This document shows positions 25,386 through 34,948 of a stretch of DNA of 64,000 bases, piece by piece. This stretch comes from Bacillota bacterium (GTDB taxonomy: Bacteria > Bacillota > Clostridia > Acetivibrionales > JANLFN01). Numbering within the stretch: position 1 is the stretch's first letter; every line of letters starts with the position of its first letter. The position numbers were made by a program, and so were the translations under genes. The stretch is from contig JAEWTV010000050.1 in assembly GCA_023397675.1 (NCBI GenBank), forward strand, positions 1 through 64,000, read 5' to 3'. The notes below the pieces were generated by a model, which was not told where the DNA came from, did no database searches, and saw nothing but the letters and a program-made list of their open reading frames with translations.

Positions 25386-25572
25386 CACTATTATATTTAA
25401 ATATCAAGATATATGGATATAAAATCTGGTTTGTTTCTATTAATATATAAATATTACATTGATATTTAGAAGTACTTTGCTTAATATTGATTCGTTCATA
25501 TGCAAAGAATGATCAGTTGCTTAAGGTTATATAAAAGAAGTACTGTATGGAATGTTTGATAATTACATAATA

Positions 25573-26112
25573 TTAAGTTATTTCAGTAATATTCTTATAT
25601 ATTGATGCCTTCTCTGCCTTGCTTATAAATCTATTTGTTATATATGCAATCAGGATAATCACCGGTATATCCAATAAATACCTTATAAGCATAAACTTCA
25701 ATCCCATTACAGAGGCTTCAAACATTGAAATGGGTATTTTAGTAGCTGACCATGCTCCTATAAAAATCAATAAGTTAAAAAAGTTACTTCCCTTTTTCAT
25801 TAATGTTCCACCAAATGGAAATGCAATATATAGCGGACCTGCAGCAACAGAGCCTAAGACAAAAGCAATAATAACACCTAGCAACCCTGACTTTTCCCCC
25901 ATAAACTTTACCATTGTTTCTTTTGGCACCCAAACATCCAGTAGCCCGATGAGAATAAATATCGGCGGTATAATCATAAGCATTTCTTTTAGATTTACCG
26001 CTGTTGTATTTAATGAAGCTATTCCCCAATCAGGTTTTATTATTAATAGTAAAAGGTTAATGAATAGTATTGTTATTGGCAGTCTATATCTTTTCAATAT
26101 TCTTAGAATCAA
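25573..26112 (-). CDS. ArsP-type half permease (PF03773-like)
   Basis: A 179-residue membrane protein with about five helices. It has the GEKSGLLGVIIAFVLGSVAAGPLYIAFP-type block of the permease family that includes ArsP, represented as a half-size protein. Such half permeases are normally encoded in pairs. Its partner just upstream is 5'-truncated (see 26109-26331). The start is TTG, overlapping the partner's TGA by four bases, so the pair was once translationally coupled. It could export a metalloid or organic arsenical, but the broken partner makes function doubtful. No clear promoter is visible upstream of the truncated gene. Confidence 0.75.
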   Translation of the reverse strand: MILRILKRYRLPITILFINLLLLIIKPDWGIASLNTTAVNLKEMLMIIPPIFILIGLLDVWVPKETMVKFMGEKSGLLGVIIAFVLGSVAAGPLYIAFPFGGTLMKKGSNFFNLLIFIGAWSATKIPISMFEASVMGLKFMLIRYLLDIPVIILIAYITNRFISKAEKASIYKNITEIT

Positions 26113-26331
26113 ATTAATACCCCCATTATAAAAGCTACTGCAAATGAAAATATAAGAGCCAGGAAGTTTCTTAAATATGTGGCTTTCTTGCCTAGATATT
26201 TTATTTCAACAGGAATTGTTAAAACACCAACCATCATGGAGGTTGAGATAAAAACTACTATTTGAGTTATTCCTGCACCATTATTTAATAGGGATGCTGC
26301 TAATGGAAAAGTGATAATCCCGGGTATGAGG
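26109..26331 (-). pseudogene. 5'-truncated partner half permease
   Basis: About 74 C-terminal residues of a permease are readable in frame, including LIPGIITFPLAASLLNNGAG and PVEIKYLGKKATYLRN. Upstream the frame meets TAA within three codons (about 26332-26337), so the first half is gone. The junction lies eight bases from the start codon of the divergent PadR-like gene. It indicates a deletion or rearrangement. Confidence 0.8.
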
Positions 26332-26339
26332 GTATATTA

Positions 26340-26684
26340 ATGAAACCTAAAAAGCCTCAGAAACATCGCCATTTACCAGCATTTATTCTTTTAACTTTAG
26401 CAGAAGGTCCCGCTCACGGTGGTGCTATTTATTCTTCTCTCATAAATAAACTTCCTAACTTTACATGTGATGCAGGTGCTATTTACAGGACTCTTCAGCA
26501 GCTTGAAGAAGATAAGTCAGTATTATTTTCATGGGATACTTCAAATTCCGGACCCGCAAGAAAAATATACAGTATTACAGATTTGGGGTTAGCTAACCTT
26601 GATAATTGGAGAACAGATATAGAAGATAGAGTTAAAAATTTAAGATACTTCTTGGATAAATATAATGATTTAAAAAGTAAATGA
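26340..26684 (+). CDS. PadR-family transcriptional regulator
   Basis: A 114-residue winged-helix protein with the PadR pattern: HLPAFILLTLAEGPAHGGAIYSSL, then AGAIYRTLQQLEEDKSV, and GPARKIYSITDLGLANL. It is slightly short and has a basic N-terminal tail. In related clostridia such a regulator often sits by permease and C_GCAxxG_C_C genes, as in this remnant locus. The upstream sequence is cut by the deletion junction, so its natural promoter is probably lost; GAGGG seven bases ahead of the ATG may act as ribosome binding site. Confidence 0.78.
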   Translation: MKPKKPQKHRHLPAFILLTLAEGPAHGGAIYSSLINKLPNFTCDAGAIYRTLQQLEEDKSVLFSWDTSNSGPARKIYSITDLGLANLDNWRTDIEDRVKNLRYFLDKYNDLKSK

Positions 26685-26693
26685 GGAAAGATT

Positions 26694-26840
26694 ATGAATA
26701 ATCCTGAATATGCAGTAAATCTATTTAAGAAAGGCTATAACTGCTCACAGGCAGTTCTTGGTGCCTATTGTGAAGAACTAGGTATGGACATGGAAACGGC
26801 AATGAAGCTGGCTGCTACTCACTTTTTTTATACCTATTAA
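26694..26840 (+). pseudogene. Truncated C_GCAxxG_C_C family protein
   Basis: The first 41 residues (AVNLFKKGYNCSQAVLGAYCEELGM...) match the N-terminus of the C_GCAxxG_C_C family, normally about 130-160 residues. Homology ends at KLAA; then THFFYTY and a stop follow, so the GCA-x-x-G and C-terminal Cys motifs are absent. GAGGAAAG precedes the ATG. It is probably a deletion remnant. Confidence 0.75.
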
Positions 26841-26867
26841 AATTAGTTTTTACTGCTTTTTGTAAGG

Positions 26868-26897
26868 AGCTGCTTAACCAAGCAGCTTTTTATTTTT
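26868..26897 (+). terminator. Terminator after the truncated gene
   Basis: AGCTGCTT (26868-26875) and AAGCAGCT (26880-26887) flank AACC, followed by TTTTTATTTTT. Confidence 0.85.
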
Positions 26898-27146
26898 GAT
26901 TTTTATATCTCTTCGGAAAATTATAAAAATTGATAATGGTTACTTAGAACTATTAACAATAGGATCAAATAACTAGAATAAATGTAATAAATTATAGGAC
27001 TTTAAAAAAATATGTAAATTAACGATAAATAGTTATGTAGTATAAATGAACAGCTGTTTATCTTTAGATAGAAAGGAGGTTAAATTCTAAGAAGTAGAGC
27101 AATTCATCATCATTTACATTACTTAAAAGAGAGGACAGATAATAAT
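26898..27146. other. AT-rich intergenic stretch upstream of the subtilase
   Basis: No convincing reading frame. An orphan AAAGGAGG element lies at about 27070-27077 with no start codon at a suitable distance; the protease start has its own GAGAGGA. The region presumably holds the protease promoter, which I cannot place with confidence. Confidence 0.4.
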
Positions 27147-30100
27147 ATGAATTTAAAAAAAGGGAAGGTCAAAAAATTAAATATAATTTCAATAGTTTTA
27201 CTTCTAACTTTTCTATTTACACTTAATAGTACTGCTGCAATGCAAGATGTAAATAAAAAGAATCCCAAAGCCAATGATATTGGATTACAACAAAAGTACC
27301 GAATCGTAGTAAAACTAAACGATAAGACAGCAGCACAAGCTGAGTCTACTTTGAGTCAAAAGAATATGGAGATACAAAAAAACACTGCAGGTAAATTGGT
27401 AGATTTTTTTAGCAAGTACAAAATAAAAAGAATGGAGCCGGTATACAAAGATTTAGTAAACTTAAAAAAAAGAACGGGGAAAAAAGAAAATGATTTCATA
27501 GCAGATATCAAAAAGAAATTTCCAAAAAGGATGAAGCGAAGTCAAGTAAATGAGAAGGCAACGCCAACTGGCCTAATAAATACATATGTTATTGAAGCGG
27601 ATGTAAATAATGATAAGGATTATGAAAATATGCTGGAATCCTTAAAAAAAGATGACAGGGTTGTATATGCGGAACCTGACCTAGTTGTATCAACAAATAT
27701 GATACCGGATGATCCGTATTTTTCAAGTAAAGGAACATGGGGACAGTCGTATGACGACCTTTATGGGATAAAAATCACTTCGTGCCCTGAAGCCTGGGAT
27801 GCGACAAAAGGGAACGGAGTAACTGTAGCAGTTGTTGATTCGGGAATTGATAACACCCACCCTGATATTGTATCCAATTTATGGACCAATACAAAAGAAA
27901 TAGCCAATAACGGGATTGATGATGACGGTAATGGTTATATCGATGACGTTTGGGGTTGGGATTTTGTAAATAACGATGGTATACCTGTTGATGATAATGG
28001 TCATGGAACCCATGTAGCAGGAATAATCGCAGCTGCAGGAAACAATGGAACTGGCGTTATCGGAGTATCACCTGAAGCAAAGGTCATGGCAGTTAAGACG
28101 ATGAATAACACTGGAAGAGGATATACATCAAACGTCGCAAATGGAATTTTATATGCTGCAAGAAATGGAGCAGATGTAATTAATTTAAGTTTGGGGGAAA
28201 AAGGCTATTCGCAGCAACTAAAAGATGCTGTGGATGAAGTAACCAGCATGGGTGTTGTTGTAGTGGCTGCAGCAGGGAACGACAATGCAGATGCTATGGA
28301 TTATACTCCGGCTAATTTGAATAATGTTATTACGGTTGCGGCTACCGATGCCCAGGACAATAAAGCTTTATTCTCAAACTGGGGGAGCTGTGTCGATGTG
28401 GCAGCACCTGGTGTTGACATACTTTCCTTGTATGCGACAGGAACTATGAAAGGGACTAGGGTAGGAGATAAATATACCAGGCTTAGCGGTACAAGTATGG
28501 CTGCGCCTCACGTATCGGGAGCAGTGGCATTGATACTAGCTCAACACCCTGATTTTTCTAATGATCTGGTTAAGACTGCACTTTTAAATTCAACAGTTGA
28601 TGTAATGAGCCGGGGTTTTGACTACGAGACAGGCTATGGGCGTATAAACACCGCCAAAGCTTTATCACCATTACTGGATGTTGAAGGTGTTTCTCTCAAC
28701 AAAGAAACTATAAATATGACAGTAGGTAATAAAGAGCAGCTTAATGCAACAATAGAGCCTACAGGTGCATATAGATTTGTAACATGGTCAGTATCTGAAG
28801 AGAGTGTCCCTGACGTAGTTACTGTTGATCAAAATGGTATTGTGACAGCTAATCATCCCGGCAAAGCAGTAATAAGGTCTACAAGCCAAATAGATACAAG
28901 TGAATTTGCAGAATGTACGGTGACTGTGACAGCTGAAATAACAAAAACTTTGTTTAGCGAAGGATTTGAAAACCATGGAAGTTTTCCACTAGATTGGACA
29001 GTTGAGAATGTCTATGGAACATATGGAAAATGGTGTTGTAATTTAGCTGGAGTACATCCAACCCCAAAATCAGGTGGTTATACAGCAGATTATAACAGCA
29101 ATAATGCTAGCAAAGGAGAAAGCGCACGCATGTACAAGACGGAAGGAATCAGTCTTGGAAGCGACGGTACATATTCCCTTGATTTCTGGATGTATCATAA
29201 TACTGATTATGCTACCAGTAATGATTATATCCAGGTTCAGGTATATACAGACAAAGAGCCTGCTTGGACAAATGTGGGAAGTAGTATACCTAGGGTTGAC
29301 GGAAGTACCGGTTGGAAGAGGCACACAATAAGCCTTGATGACTATAAAAATATTTCTAACCTAAAAATAGCATTTCTTGGAGTGAGCCAATGTGGTAATA
29401 ACATATATTTAGATGACATTTCGGTAAACAATATTGTTCCTGTATCAGAAATAAGTCTTAACAAGTCTTCTATTGAGTTGGAAATAGGACAAACAGAGCA
29501 GCTTACAGCAACGTTGCTACCTGAAACCGCAACAAATAAAAATGTAACATGGTATGCGTACAGCCAGAAAAATACTTATAGTGTAACATCAGTATCACCA
29601 GAGGGATTGATTACAGCAGACAACCCAGGTACGGCAGTAATCAGAGTGATAAGTGATGCTGACCCCAACAAGTATGCAGAATGTACAGTGACAGTGAAGG
29701 CAAATGGAACTAAAACTTCGTTTAGTGAGGGATTTGAAAATAATGGAAGTATACCGGTGGGTTGGGCAGTTCAAAATGTTAACGGAGCATACGGACAATG
29801 GAGCTTTGTTGAAAGAGGGCTGTGGAATGAAGTGGATACGAAAACCGGCGGATGGATGGCTGAATTCAACTCTAATGGTATGCCCAACGGACAAAGTACA
29901 CGCATTTACAGGACGGAAGGAATCAGCCTTGGAAATGATAGTACATGTTCCCTTGATTTCTGGATGTACCATAATACTGATTTTGCTACCAGCAATGATT
30001 ATATCCAGGTTCAGGTATCTACTGACAGAGGTTCCAATTGGACAAATCTAGGGAGTGAAATTTATAGGATTGATGGAAGCACCGGTTGGAAAAAACACAT

Positions 30101-32819
30101 AGTGAGCCTTGATGATTATAAAGGTATCTCTGACTTAAGAATAGGATTTCTTGGTGTAAGTAAAGAAGGTTATAACATATATTTAGACGATATTACTGCA
30201 AATATTGCTTCGGTTTCGGATCCAGTAACAGAAGTCAAACTTAATAAGACTTCGACTGAGCTAACTGCAGGACAGACAGAACAGCTCATAGCAACAGTAA
30301 TGCCTGAAAATGCAACATATAAAAATGTCACATGGTCAGTATATGAGAATACAAATAATGCAGTAACAGTATCACGGACAGGACTGGTTACAGCAAAAAG
30401 ACCGGGAACGGCGGTAATTAGGGTAACAAGCGATGAAAATCCCGGCAAGTATGATGAATGTTCAGTGACAGTTAAATCAGTTCCGGTAACAGAAATCAAA
30501 CTTAATAAGACTTCAGTTGGGTTAACTGTAGGACAGACGGAACAGCTTACAGTAACGGTAATGCCTGAAAATGCAACAAATAAAAATATAACATGGTCTG
30601 GGAATGCAAATGATGTAGCAACAGTATCAGCATATGGATTGGTTACAGCGAATAGTCCCGGAACGGCAGTAATAAGTGCGACCAGCAAAGATGACTCAAG
30701 CAAGTACACTGAGTGTACTGTGACGGTAACTGCAGTTAAACCTGTAACAAGTGTAAGCTTAAACAAGTCGTTTACATCCTTGACTGTAGGGCAGACTGAA
30801 CAGCTTATAGCAATAGTAATGCCTGAAAATGCAACAAATAAAAATGTTACATGGTCAGTACAGGATGCAAGTAATGTAGTATCAGTATCAGAAACAGGGT
30901 TGATCACGGCAATCAACCCAGGAACAGCAATGGTCAGGGCAGCTAATAAAGATGACTCAAGCAAGTATGGTGAATGTACAGTTGTGGTTGAACCTGAAAA
31001 TCAAACTTTAGTCAATGAAGGATTTGAAAACAATGGAAGTATTCCAGGAGGGTGGGCAGTGCAGAATGTTAATGGAACAGATGGAAAATGGAGCTTTGTT
31101 TCTTATGGAATGACTTCAGGCGAACCGAAAGCTGGTAACTGGATGGCTGAATTTAACTCATTTTTTACTTCCTACGGACAAAGCACACGCCTGTTCACGA
31201 CTACAGGATTAAGGATTAGTAATTATGGTAAATATTCAATAGATTTCTGGATGTACCATGATACCGAGTGTATAGATAACAAAGACTGTATTCAGGTTCA
31301 GGTATCTACTGACGAAGGCATCAGTTGGACAAATCTTGGAAGTGAAATTTATAGAAACGATGGAAGTGCAGGCTGGAAAGAACATACAATAAGCCTGGAC
31401 GATTATAAGGGTGTTTCTGACTTAAGAATAGCATTTCTTGGTGTAGCTGAGTATGGTAATAACATGTATTTGGATGATATTACAATAAACAGTACTTCTT
31501 CTGCAGATGTACCTGTAACAGCGGTGAGCATCAACAAGTCGGCTACATCCTTGGCTGTGGGACAGACTGAACAGCTTACAGTAGTGGTAATGCCTGAAAA
31601 TGCAACAAACAAAAATGTTACATGGTCAGTACAGGATGCAAATAATGCAGTATTAATTTCAGAAACAGGACTGATTACGGCAAACAACCTAGGAACGGCG
31701 GTAATCAGGGTGACCAGCATAGCTGACCAAAGTAAGTATGCTGAATGCACAGTAACTGTAAAATCTGCAGATGTACCGGTAACAGGGGTGAGTCTCAACA
31801 AGTCGGCTACATCCTTGGCTGTGGGACAGACTGAACAGCTTACAGCAGTGGTAATGCCTGAAAATGCAACAAACAAAAATGTTACATGGTCAGTACAGGA
31901 TGCAAATAATGCAGTATTAAATTCAGAAACAGGACTGATTACGGCAAACAACCCAGGAACGGCAGTAATCAGGGTGACCAGCATAGCTGACCAAAGTAAG
32001 TATGCTGAATGTACAATAACGGTAAAATCTGCAGATGTACCTGTAACAGCGGTGAGCATCAACAAGTCGGCTACATCCTTGGCTGTGGGACAGACTGAAC
32101 AGCTTACAGCAGTGGTAATGCCTGAAAATGCAACATACAAAAATGTTACATGGTCAGTAGAGGATGCAAATAATGCAGTATCAATTTCAGAAACAGGGCT
32201 GATTACGGCAAACAACCCAGGAACAGCAGTAGTCAGGGTGGCAAGTGCAGATGATCCAGGCAAGTATGCGCAATGTACGGTTACAGTATTGGCATTGGAA
32301 CCGGTAAATAGTACTTTGTTGAGCGAAGGATTTGAAAACAGTGGAAGTATTCCAGGAGGGTGGGCAGTGCAGAATGTTAACGGAACAGATGGAAAATGGA
32401 GCTTTGTTTCGATTGGGTCCCTTGGTTATCAGGGTATACAAAAATCTGGTGAATGGATAGCAAGATTCAATTCTTATTCTACACCTGGCGGACAAAGTGC
32501 ACGCCTTTACACGACTTCAGGTTTAAGTCTTGGAAATGATGGTACGTATTCCCTTGATTTCTGGATGTACCATAATACCAGAAATGCGAGTTGTAACGAT
32601 TATATCCAGGTTCAGGTATCTACAAACAACGGTTCCAATTGGACAAACCTGGGAAGCAGTATTTATAGGAACGACAGAAGTACTGGATGGAAAAAACATA
32701 CAATTAACCTTGACCAATATAAGGGTGTATCTGATTTGAGATTAGCATTTGTTGGTATTAGTAGTTTTGGCGATAACATATTTTTGGATGACATTTCGGT
32801 AACCAATACTTCTAATTAA
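27147..32819 (+). CDS. Giant secreted subtilase with BIG2 and cleaved-adhesin repeats
   Basis: A 1,890-residue secreted protease. A signal peptide (1-31) and a long prodomain (about 48-185) precede an S8 catalytic domain (about 200-510) with Asp231 (VVDSGID), His286 (HGTHVAGI) and Ser450 (GTSMAAPH), a complete triad. The rest alternates BIG2 (bacterial Ig-like) repeats, recognised by VTxVxLNKxxxxLxVGQTEQL and GLITANNPGTAVI, with four jelly-roll domains of the cleaved-adhesin/MAM type (SEGFENxGSIPxGWAVQN ... SLDFWMYHNT ... DLRIAFLGV). No sortase motif or dockerin is seen. It likely degrades protein or matrix outside the cell and binds polymers or the cell surface through the repeats. Three BIG2 units are nearly identical at DNA level. 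Confidence 0.93.
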   Translation: MNLKKGKVKKLNIISIVLLLTFLFTLNSTAAMQDVNKKNPKANDIGLQQKYRIVVKLNDKTAAQAESTLSQKNMEIQKNTAGKLVDFFSKYKIKRMEPVYKDLVNLKKRTGKKENDFIADIKKKFPKRMKRSQVNEKATPTGLINTYVIEADVNNDKDYENMLESLKKDDRVVYAEPDLVVSTNMIPDDPYFSSKGTWGQSYDDLYGIKITSCPEAWDATKGNGVTVAVVDSGIDNTHPDIVSNLWTNTKEIANNGIDDDGNGYIDDVWGWDFVNNDGIPVDDNGHGTHVAGIIAAAGNNGTGVIGVSPEAKVMAVKTMNNTGRGYTSNVANGILYAARNGADVINLSLGEKGYSQQLKDAVDEVTSMGVVVVAAAGNDNADAMDYTPANLNNVITVAATDAQDNKALFSNWGSCVDVAAPGVDILSLYATGTMKGTRVGDKYTRLSGTSMAAPHVSGAVALILAQHPDFSNDLVKTALLNSTVDVMSRGFDYETGYGRINTAKALSPLLDVEGVSLNKETINMTVGNKEQLNATIEPTGAYRFVTWSVSEESVPDVVTVDQNGIVTANHPGKAVIRSTSQIDTSEFAECTVTVTAEITKTLFSEGFENHGSFPLDWTVENVYGTYGKWCCNLAGVHPTPKSGGYTADYNSNNASKGESARMYKTEGISLGSDGTYSLDFWMYHNTDYATSNDYIQVQVYTDKEPAWTNVGSSIPRVDGSTGWKRHTISLDDYKNISNLKIAFLGVSQCGNNIYLDDISVNNIVPVSEISLNKSSIELEIGQTEQLTATLLPETATNKNVTWYAYSQKNTYSVTSVSPEGLITADNPGTAVIRVISDADPNKYAECTVTVKANGTKTSFSEGFENNGSIPVGWAVQNVNGAYGQWSFVERGLWNEVDTKTGGWMAEFNSNGMPNGQSTRIYRTEGISLGNDSTCSLDFWMYHNTDFATSNDYIQVQVSTDRGSNWTNLGSEIYRIDGSTGWKKHIVSLDDYKGISDLRIGFLGVSKEGYNIYLDDITANIASVSDPVTEVKLNKTSTELTAGQTEQLIATVMPENATYKNVTWSVYENTNNAVTVSRTGLVTAKRPGTAVIRVTSDENPGKYDECSVTVKSVPVTEIKLNKTSVGLTVGQTEQLTVTVMPENATNKNITWSGNANDVATVSAYGLVTANSPGTAVISATSKDDSSKYTECTVTVTAVKPVTSVSLNKSFTSLTVGQTEQLIAIVMPENATNKNVTWSVQDASNVVSVSETGLITAINPGTAMVRAANKDDSSKYGECTVVVEPENQTLVNEGFENNGSIPGGWAVQNVNGTDGKWSFVSYGMTSGEPKAGNWMAEFNSFFTSYGQSTRLFTTTGLRISNYGKYSIDFWMYHDTECIDNKDCIQVQVSTDEGISWTNLGSEIYRNDGSAGWKEHTISLDDYKGVSDLRIAFLGVAEYGNNMYLDDITINSTSSADVPVTAVSINKSATSLAVGQTEQLTVVVMPENATNKNVTWSVQDANNAVLISETGLITANNLGTAVIRVTSIADQSKYAECTVTVKSADVPVTGVSLNKSATSLAVGQTEQLTAVVMPENATNKNVTWSVQDANNAVLNSETGLITANNPGTAVIRVTSIADQSKYAECTITVKSADVPVTAVSINKSATSLAVGQTEQLTAVVMPENATYKNVTWSVEDANNAVSISETGLITANNPGTAVVRVASADDPGKYAQCTVTVLALEPVNSTLLSEGFENSGSIPGGWAVQNVNGTDGKWSFVSIGSLGYQGIQKSGEWIARFNSYSTPGGQSARLYTTSGLSLGNDGTYSLDFWMYHNTRNASCNDYIQVQVSTNNGSNWTNLGSSIYRNDRSTGWKKHTINLDQYKGVSDLRLAFVGISSFGDNIFLDDISVTNTSN
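31503..32294 (+). repeat. Three 264-bp tandem repeats encoding BIG2 units
   Basis: Units start at 31503, 31767 and 32031, each 264 bases (88 codons), beginning GCAGATGTACC. They differ at few positions, unlike the older BIG2 units upstream, which suggests recent duplication or gene conversion and possible length variation by slippage or recombination. Confidence 0.88.
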
Positions 32820-32868
32820 GTTATTTAATTCCTTAAATAATTAAAGATTAAAATTGCTAATACATAAA

Positions 32869-32904
32869 AACACCGGTTTTAAATACCGGTGTTATTTATT
32901 TTAT
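32869..32904. terminator. Bidirectional terminator between the subtilase and lgt
   Basis: AACACCGGT (32869-32877) and ACCGGTGTT (32885-32893) form a stem; A- and T-rich flanks suit both directions. Confidence 0.8.
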
Positions 32905-32958
32905 AAGGAGATTATGGTACTACCTTAATTTTATTAACTTTTGTAAAAGCTACACACA

Positions 32959-33753
32959 TTAATTTTGTTTTGTACGCTTGCGCCTTACAAAAAATAATAT
33001 GGAGCATGTAATAAATAATAATCCGGCCAGCAGCTGTGATACCCTGAATGAACCGATATACAAGCTATCTGTACGCATTCCTTCGATGAAGAAACGTGCA
33101 AATCCATAAAGAGCAAGATAAAGAGTAAATACTTCTCCTTGAAGCTTTTTGTTTTTTCTGAACCATATAAGGAAAAAGAATAATGCAAAGTTCCATAATG
33201 ATTCATATAAAAAAGTTGGGTGTACCGCAACACGCTGCATTTTTACCGGATCAAATATCTCCATTCTCCACAATACGGAAGTTACTGCGCCATGAGCTTC
33301 CTGATTGACAAAGTTGCCCCATCGCCCAATTGCCTGAGCAAGAGCCACATAAGGAATGGCAAAATCAAATAGTTTTAAAACACCGATTTTTCTCTTTCTG
33401 GCAAAAATATATGCAACAATTACAGCAGCAATAATTCCGCCATAAATAGCAAGTCCACCGTTTCTGGTATTAAAAACCTGTAATAAATCATTTTTATACT
33501 GTGACCAGCTGAAAATTACATAATAAAGCCTTGCACCTATTATTGCAAATGGAGCAGTAAACAGTACCAAATCAAAAATATCACTTTGTTTTATTCCAAA
33601 GTTTTTACTGCTTCTTGATGCAAGCAGTACTGCAAGGAAAAAACCAAACGCTATGATAATACCATACCAATAGACGTTAATTCCGAAAATTGAAAATGCA
33701 ATTCGGTTTATTTCAAACTTAAGTCCTAAACCTGGAAATATAATAGGCTGCAT
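32959..33753 (-). CDS. lgt: Prolipoprotein diacylglyceryl transferase
   Basis: A 264-residue membrane enzyme with seven helices and the Lgt signature IGRWGNFVNQEAHG. The conserved HPTFLYES and R-F-x-x-E-(G/x)MR segments (ARFFIEGMR) are present. It moves diacylglycerol from phosphatidylglycerol to the lipobox Cys of prelipoproteins; several such lipoproteins are encoded in this window. GGAG lies before the ATG. It shares the strand with the YeiH gene 21 bases upstream, so they may be cotranscribed. Confidence 0.96.
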   Translation of the reverse strand: MQPIIFPGLGLKFEINRIAFSIFGINVYWYGIIIAFGFFLAVLLASRSSKNFGIKQSDIFDLVLFTAPFAIIGARLYYVIFSWSQYKNDLLQVFNTRNGGLAIYGGIIAAVIVAYIFARKRKIGVLKLFDFAIPYVALAQAIGRWGNFVNQEAHGAVTSVLWRMEIFDPVKMQRVAVHPTFLYESLWNFALFFFLIWFRKNKKLQGEVFTLYLALYGFARFFIEGMRTDSLYIGSFRVSQLLAGLLFITCSILFFVRRKRTKQN

Positions 33754-33774
33754 AAATATCTCCTCTTCTAAGTT

Positions 33775-34785
33775 CTATATCTGCTCAGTAACAAATTGAA
33801 CAGCAATGCTGACCACTGCAACAACAAACCAGACTATTAAACCGAGTAAAAGAGGCTTAAATCCAGTTTTTAGCATTTTTTTGAAATCGGTACTTAAGCC
33901 AATTGCTGTTAGTGCCATGGTAATAAAAAACTTGCCGGCTTCAGGAATCAGGTGTTTGGTATCCCAATTGAATAAGCCAAGTGTGTTAAACAGTGATGTT
34001 GCAAGAAAGCCTAATATAAACCAAGGGAAAATCTTTTTAAAGCTATAGTTAACAGCCGATTCAGTACCATTAACAGTGATCTTTTTCCTGATGGACATAA
34101 CAAATGCAAACACAAGTGATATAGGTATAATCATAGTTGTTCTTGTAAGTTTTACTATAGTCGCATAGGCTCCCGCTGTGTTACTGAATGCATATCCGGC
34201 GGCAACAACTGATGAAGTATCATTAACAGCAGTTCCTGCCCACAAACCAAAAGCCTTGTCAGAGAAGCCAAGCAGATGCCCCAGTGGAGGGAAAATAAGT
34301 ACGGCTAAAATGTTAAACAGAAAAATTGTTGATACTGAATAAGCCACTTCCATTTCTTCAGCTTCAATAATAGGGGATACAGCTGCGATTGCAGAACCTC
34401 CGCATATTGCAGTACCCACACCTATGAGGCTGGTCATATTACCGGGTATTTTCATTAGCTTACCAAAGCCATAGGCAGTAATGAATGCAAAAGACAGCGT
34501 AAATACCATTACATAAAGCGACTCCATTCCCGTTTGCCAGACCTTTGTCAGACTAAGGCCTGCTCCAAGCAGAATAATAGCCCATTGAAGAATTTTTTTC
34601 GAAGTGAATTTTATTCCCTCATTAAAAAAGACTGGTTTAACAAAAATATTATTTATTATTATACCAAGTACAATCCCGAACACTGGGCCTCCGATTATTG
34701 GAAAGATGTTTCCAAGCCAAGCAGCAATAATAGCTATTATAAATGCGAATGAAATTCCTGGAATATACTTTTTAAGCCTCTTCAT
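33775..34785 (-). CDS. YeiH-family putative sulfate/sulfonate exporter
   Basis: A 336-residue membrane protein with about ten helices. Family motifs include GLSLTKVWQTG, GVGTAICGGSAIAA and GTAVNDTSSVVAAGYA, all typical of the YeiH (UPF0324, Cons_hypoth698) family. Members are predicted sulfate or related anion exporters. A LysR-type gene is divergent from it, with a shared 163-base region holding an inverted repeat, the common layout for LysR and its target. The substrate is not shown. Confidence 0.88.
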   Translation of the reverse strand: MKRLKKYIPGISFAFIIAIIAAWLGNIFPIIGGPVFGIVLGIIINNIFVKPVFFNEGIKFTSKKILQWAIILLGAGLSLTKVWQTGMESLYVMVFTLSFAFITAYGFGKLMKIPGNMTSLIGVGTAICGGSAIAAVSPIIEAEEMEVAYSVSTIFLFNILAVLIFPPLGHLLGFSDKAFGLWAGTAVNDTSSVVAAGYAFSNTAGAYATIVKLTRTTMIIPISLVFAFVMSIRKKITVNGTESAVNYSFKKIFPWFILGFLATSLFNTLGLFNWDTKHLIPEAGKFFITMALTAIGLSTDFKKMLKTGFKPLLLGLIVWFVVAVVSIAVQFVTEQI

Positions 34786-34860
34786 AATGCGCTCCCTAAT
34801 GTTTGATATTATTATTTTAGTATGTATTAATTATAAAAACAAATTATGATTTATTATAAA

Positions 34861-34881
34861 TTCATAAGAAAAATTTATGAA
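34861..34881. promoter_or_regulatory. Inverted repeat, likely LysR operator
   Basis: TTCATAA-N7-TTATGAA lies in the 163-base region between yeiH and lysR. LysR-type boxes have the form T-N11-A with dyad arms, which this fits. Another AT-rich dyad overlaps nearby. Confidence 0.55.
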
Positions 34882-34948
34882 AGTCTTTATATATAATCAC
34901 TTGTTTTATATAATAAAAGAATGAATATTTAGTAGGGAGTAATTTATC

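Noticed and set aside
30170..32263. Long reverse-strand reading frames inside the giant subtilase gene (up to 286 codons)
   Set aside because: They mirror the repeats of the protease gene, have no ribosome binding sites and give a low-complexity product. The plus-strand frame has clear domains.
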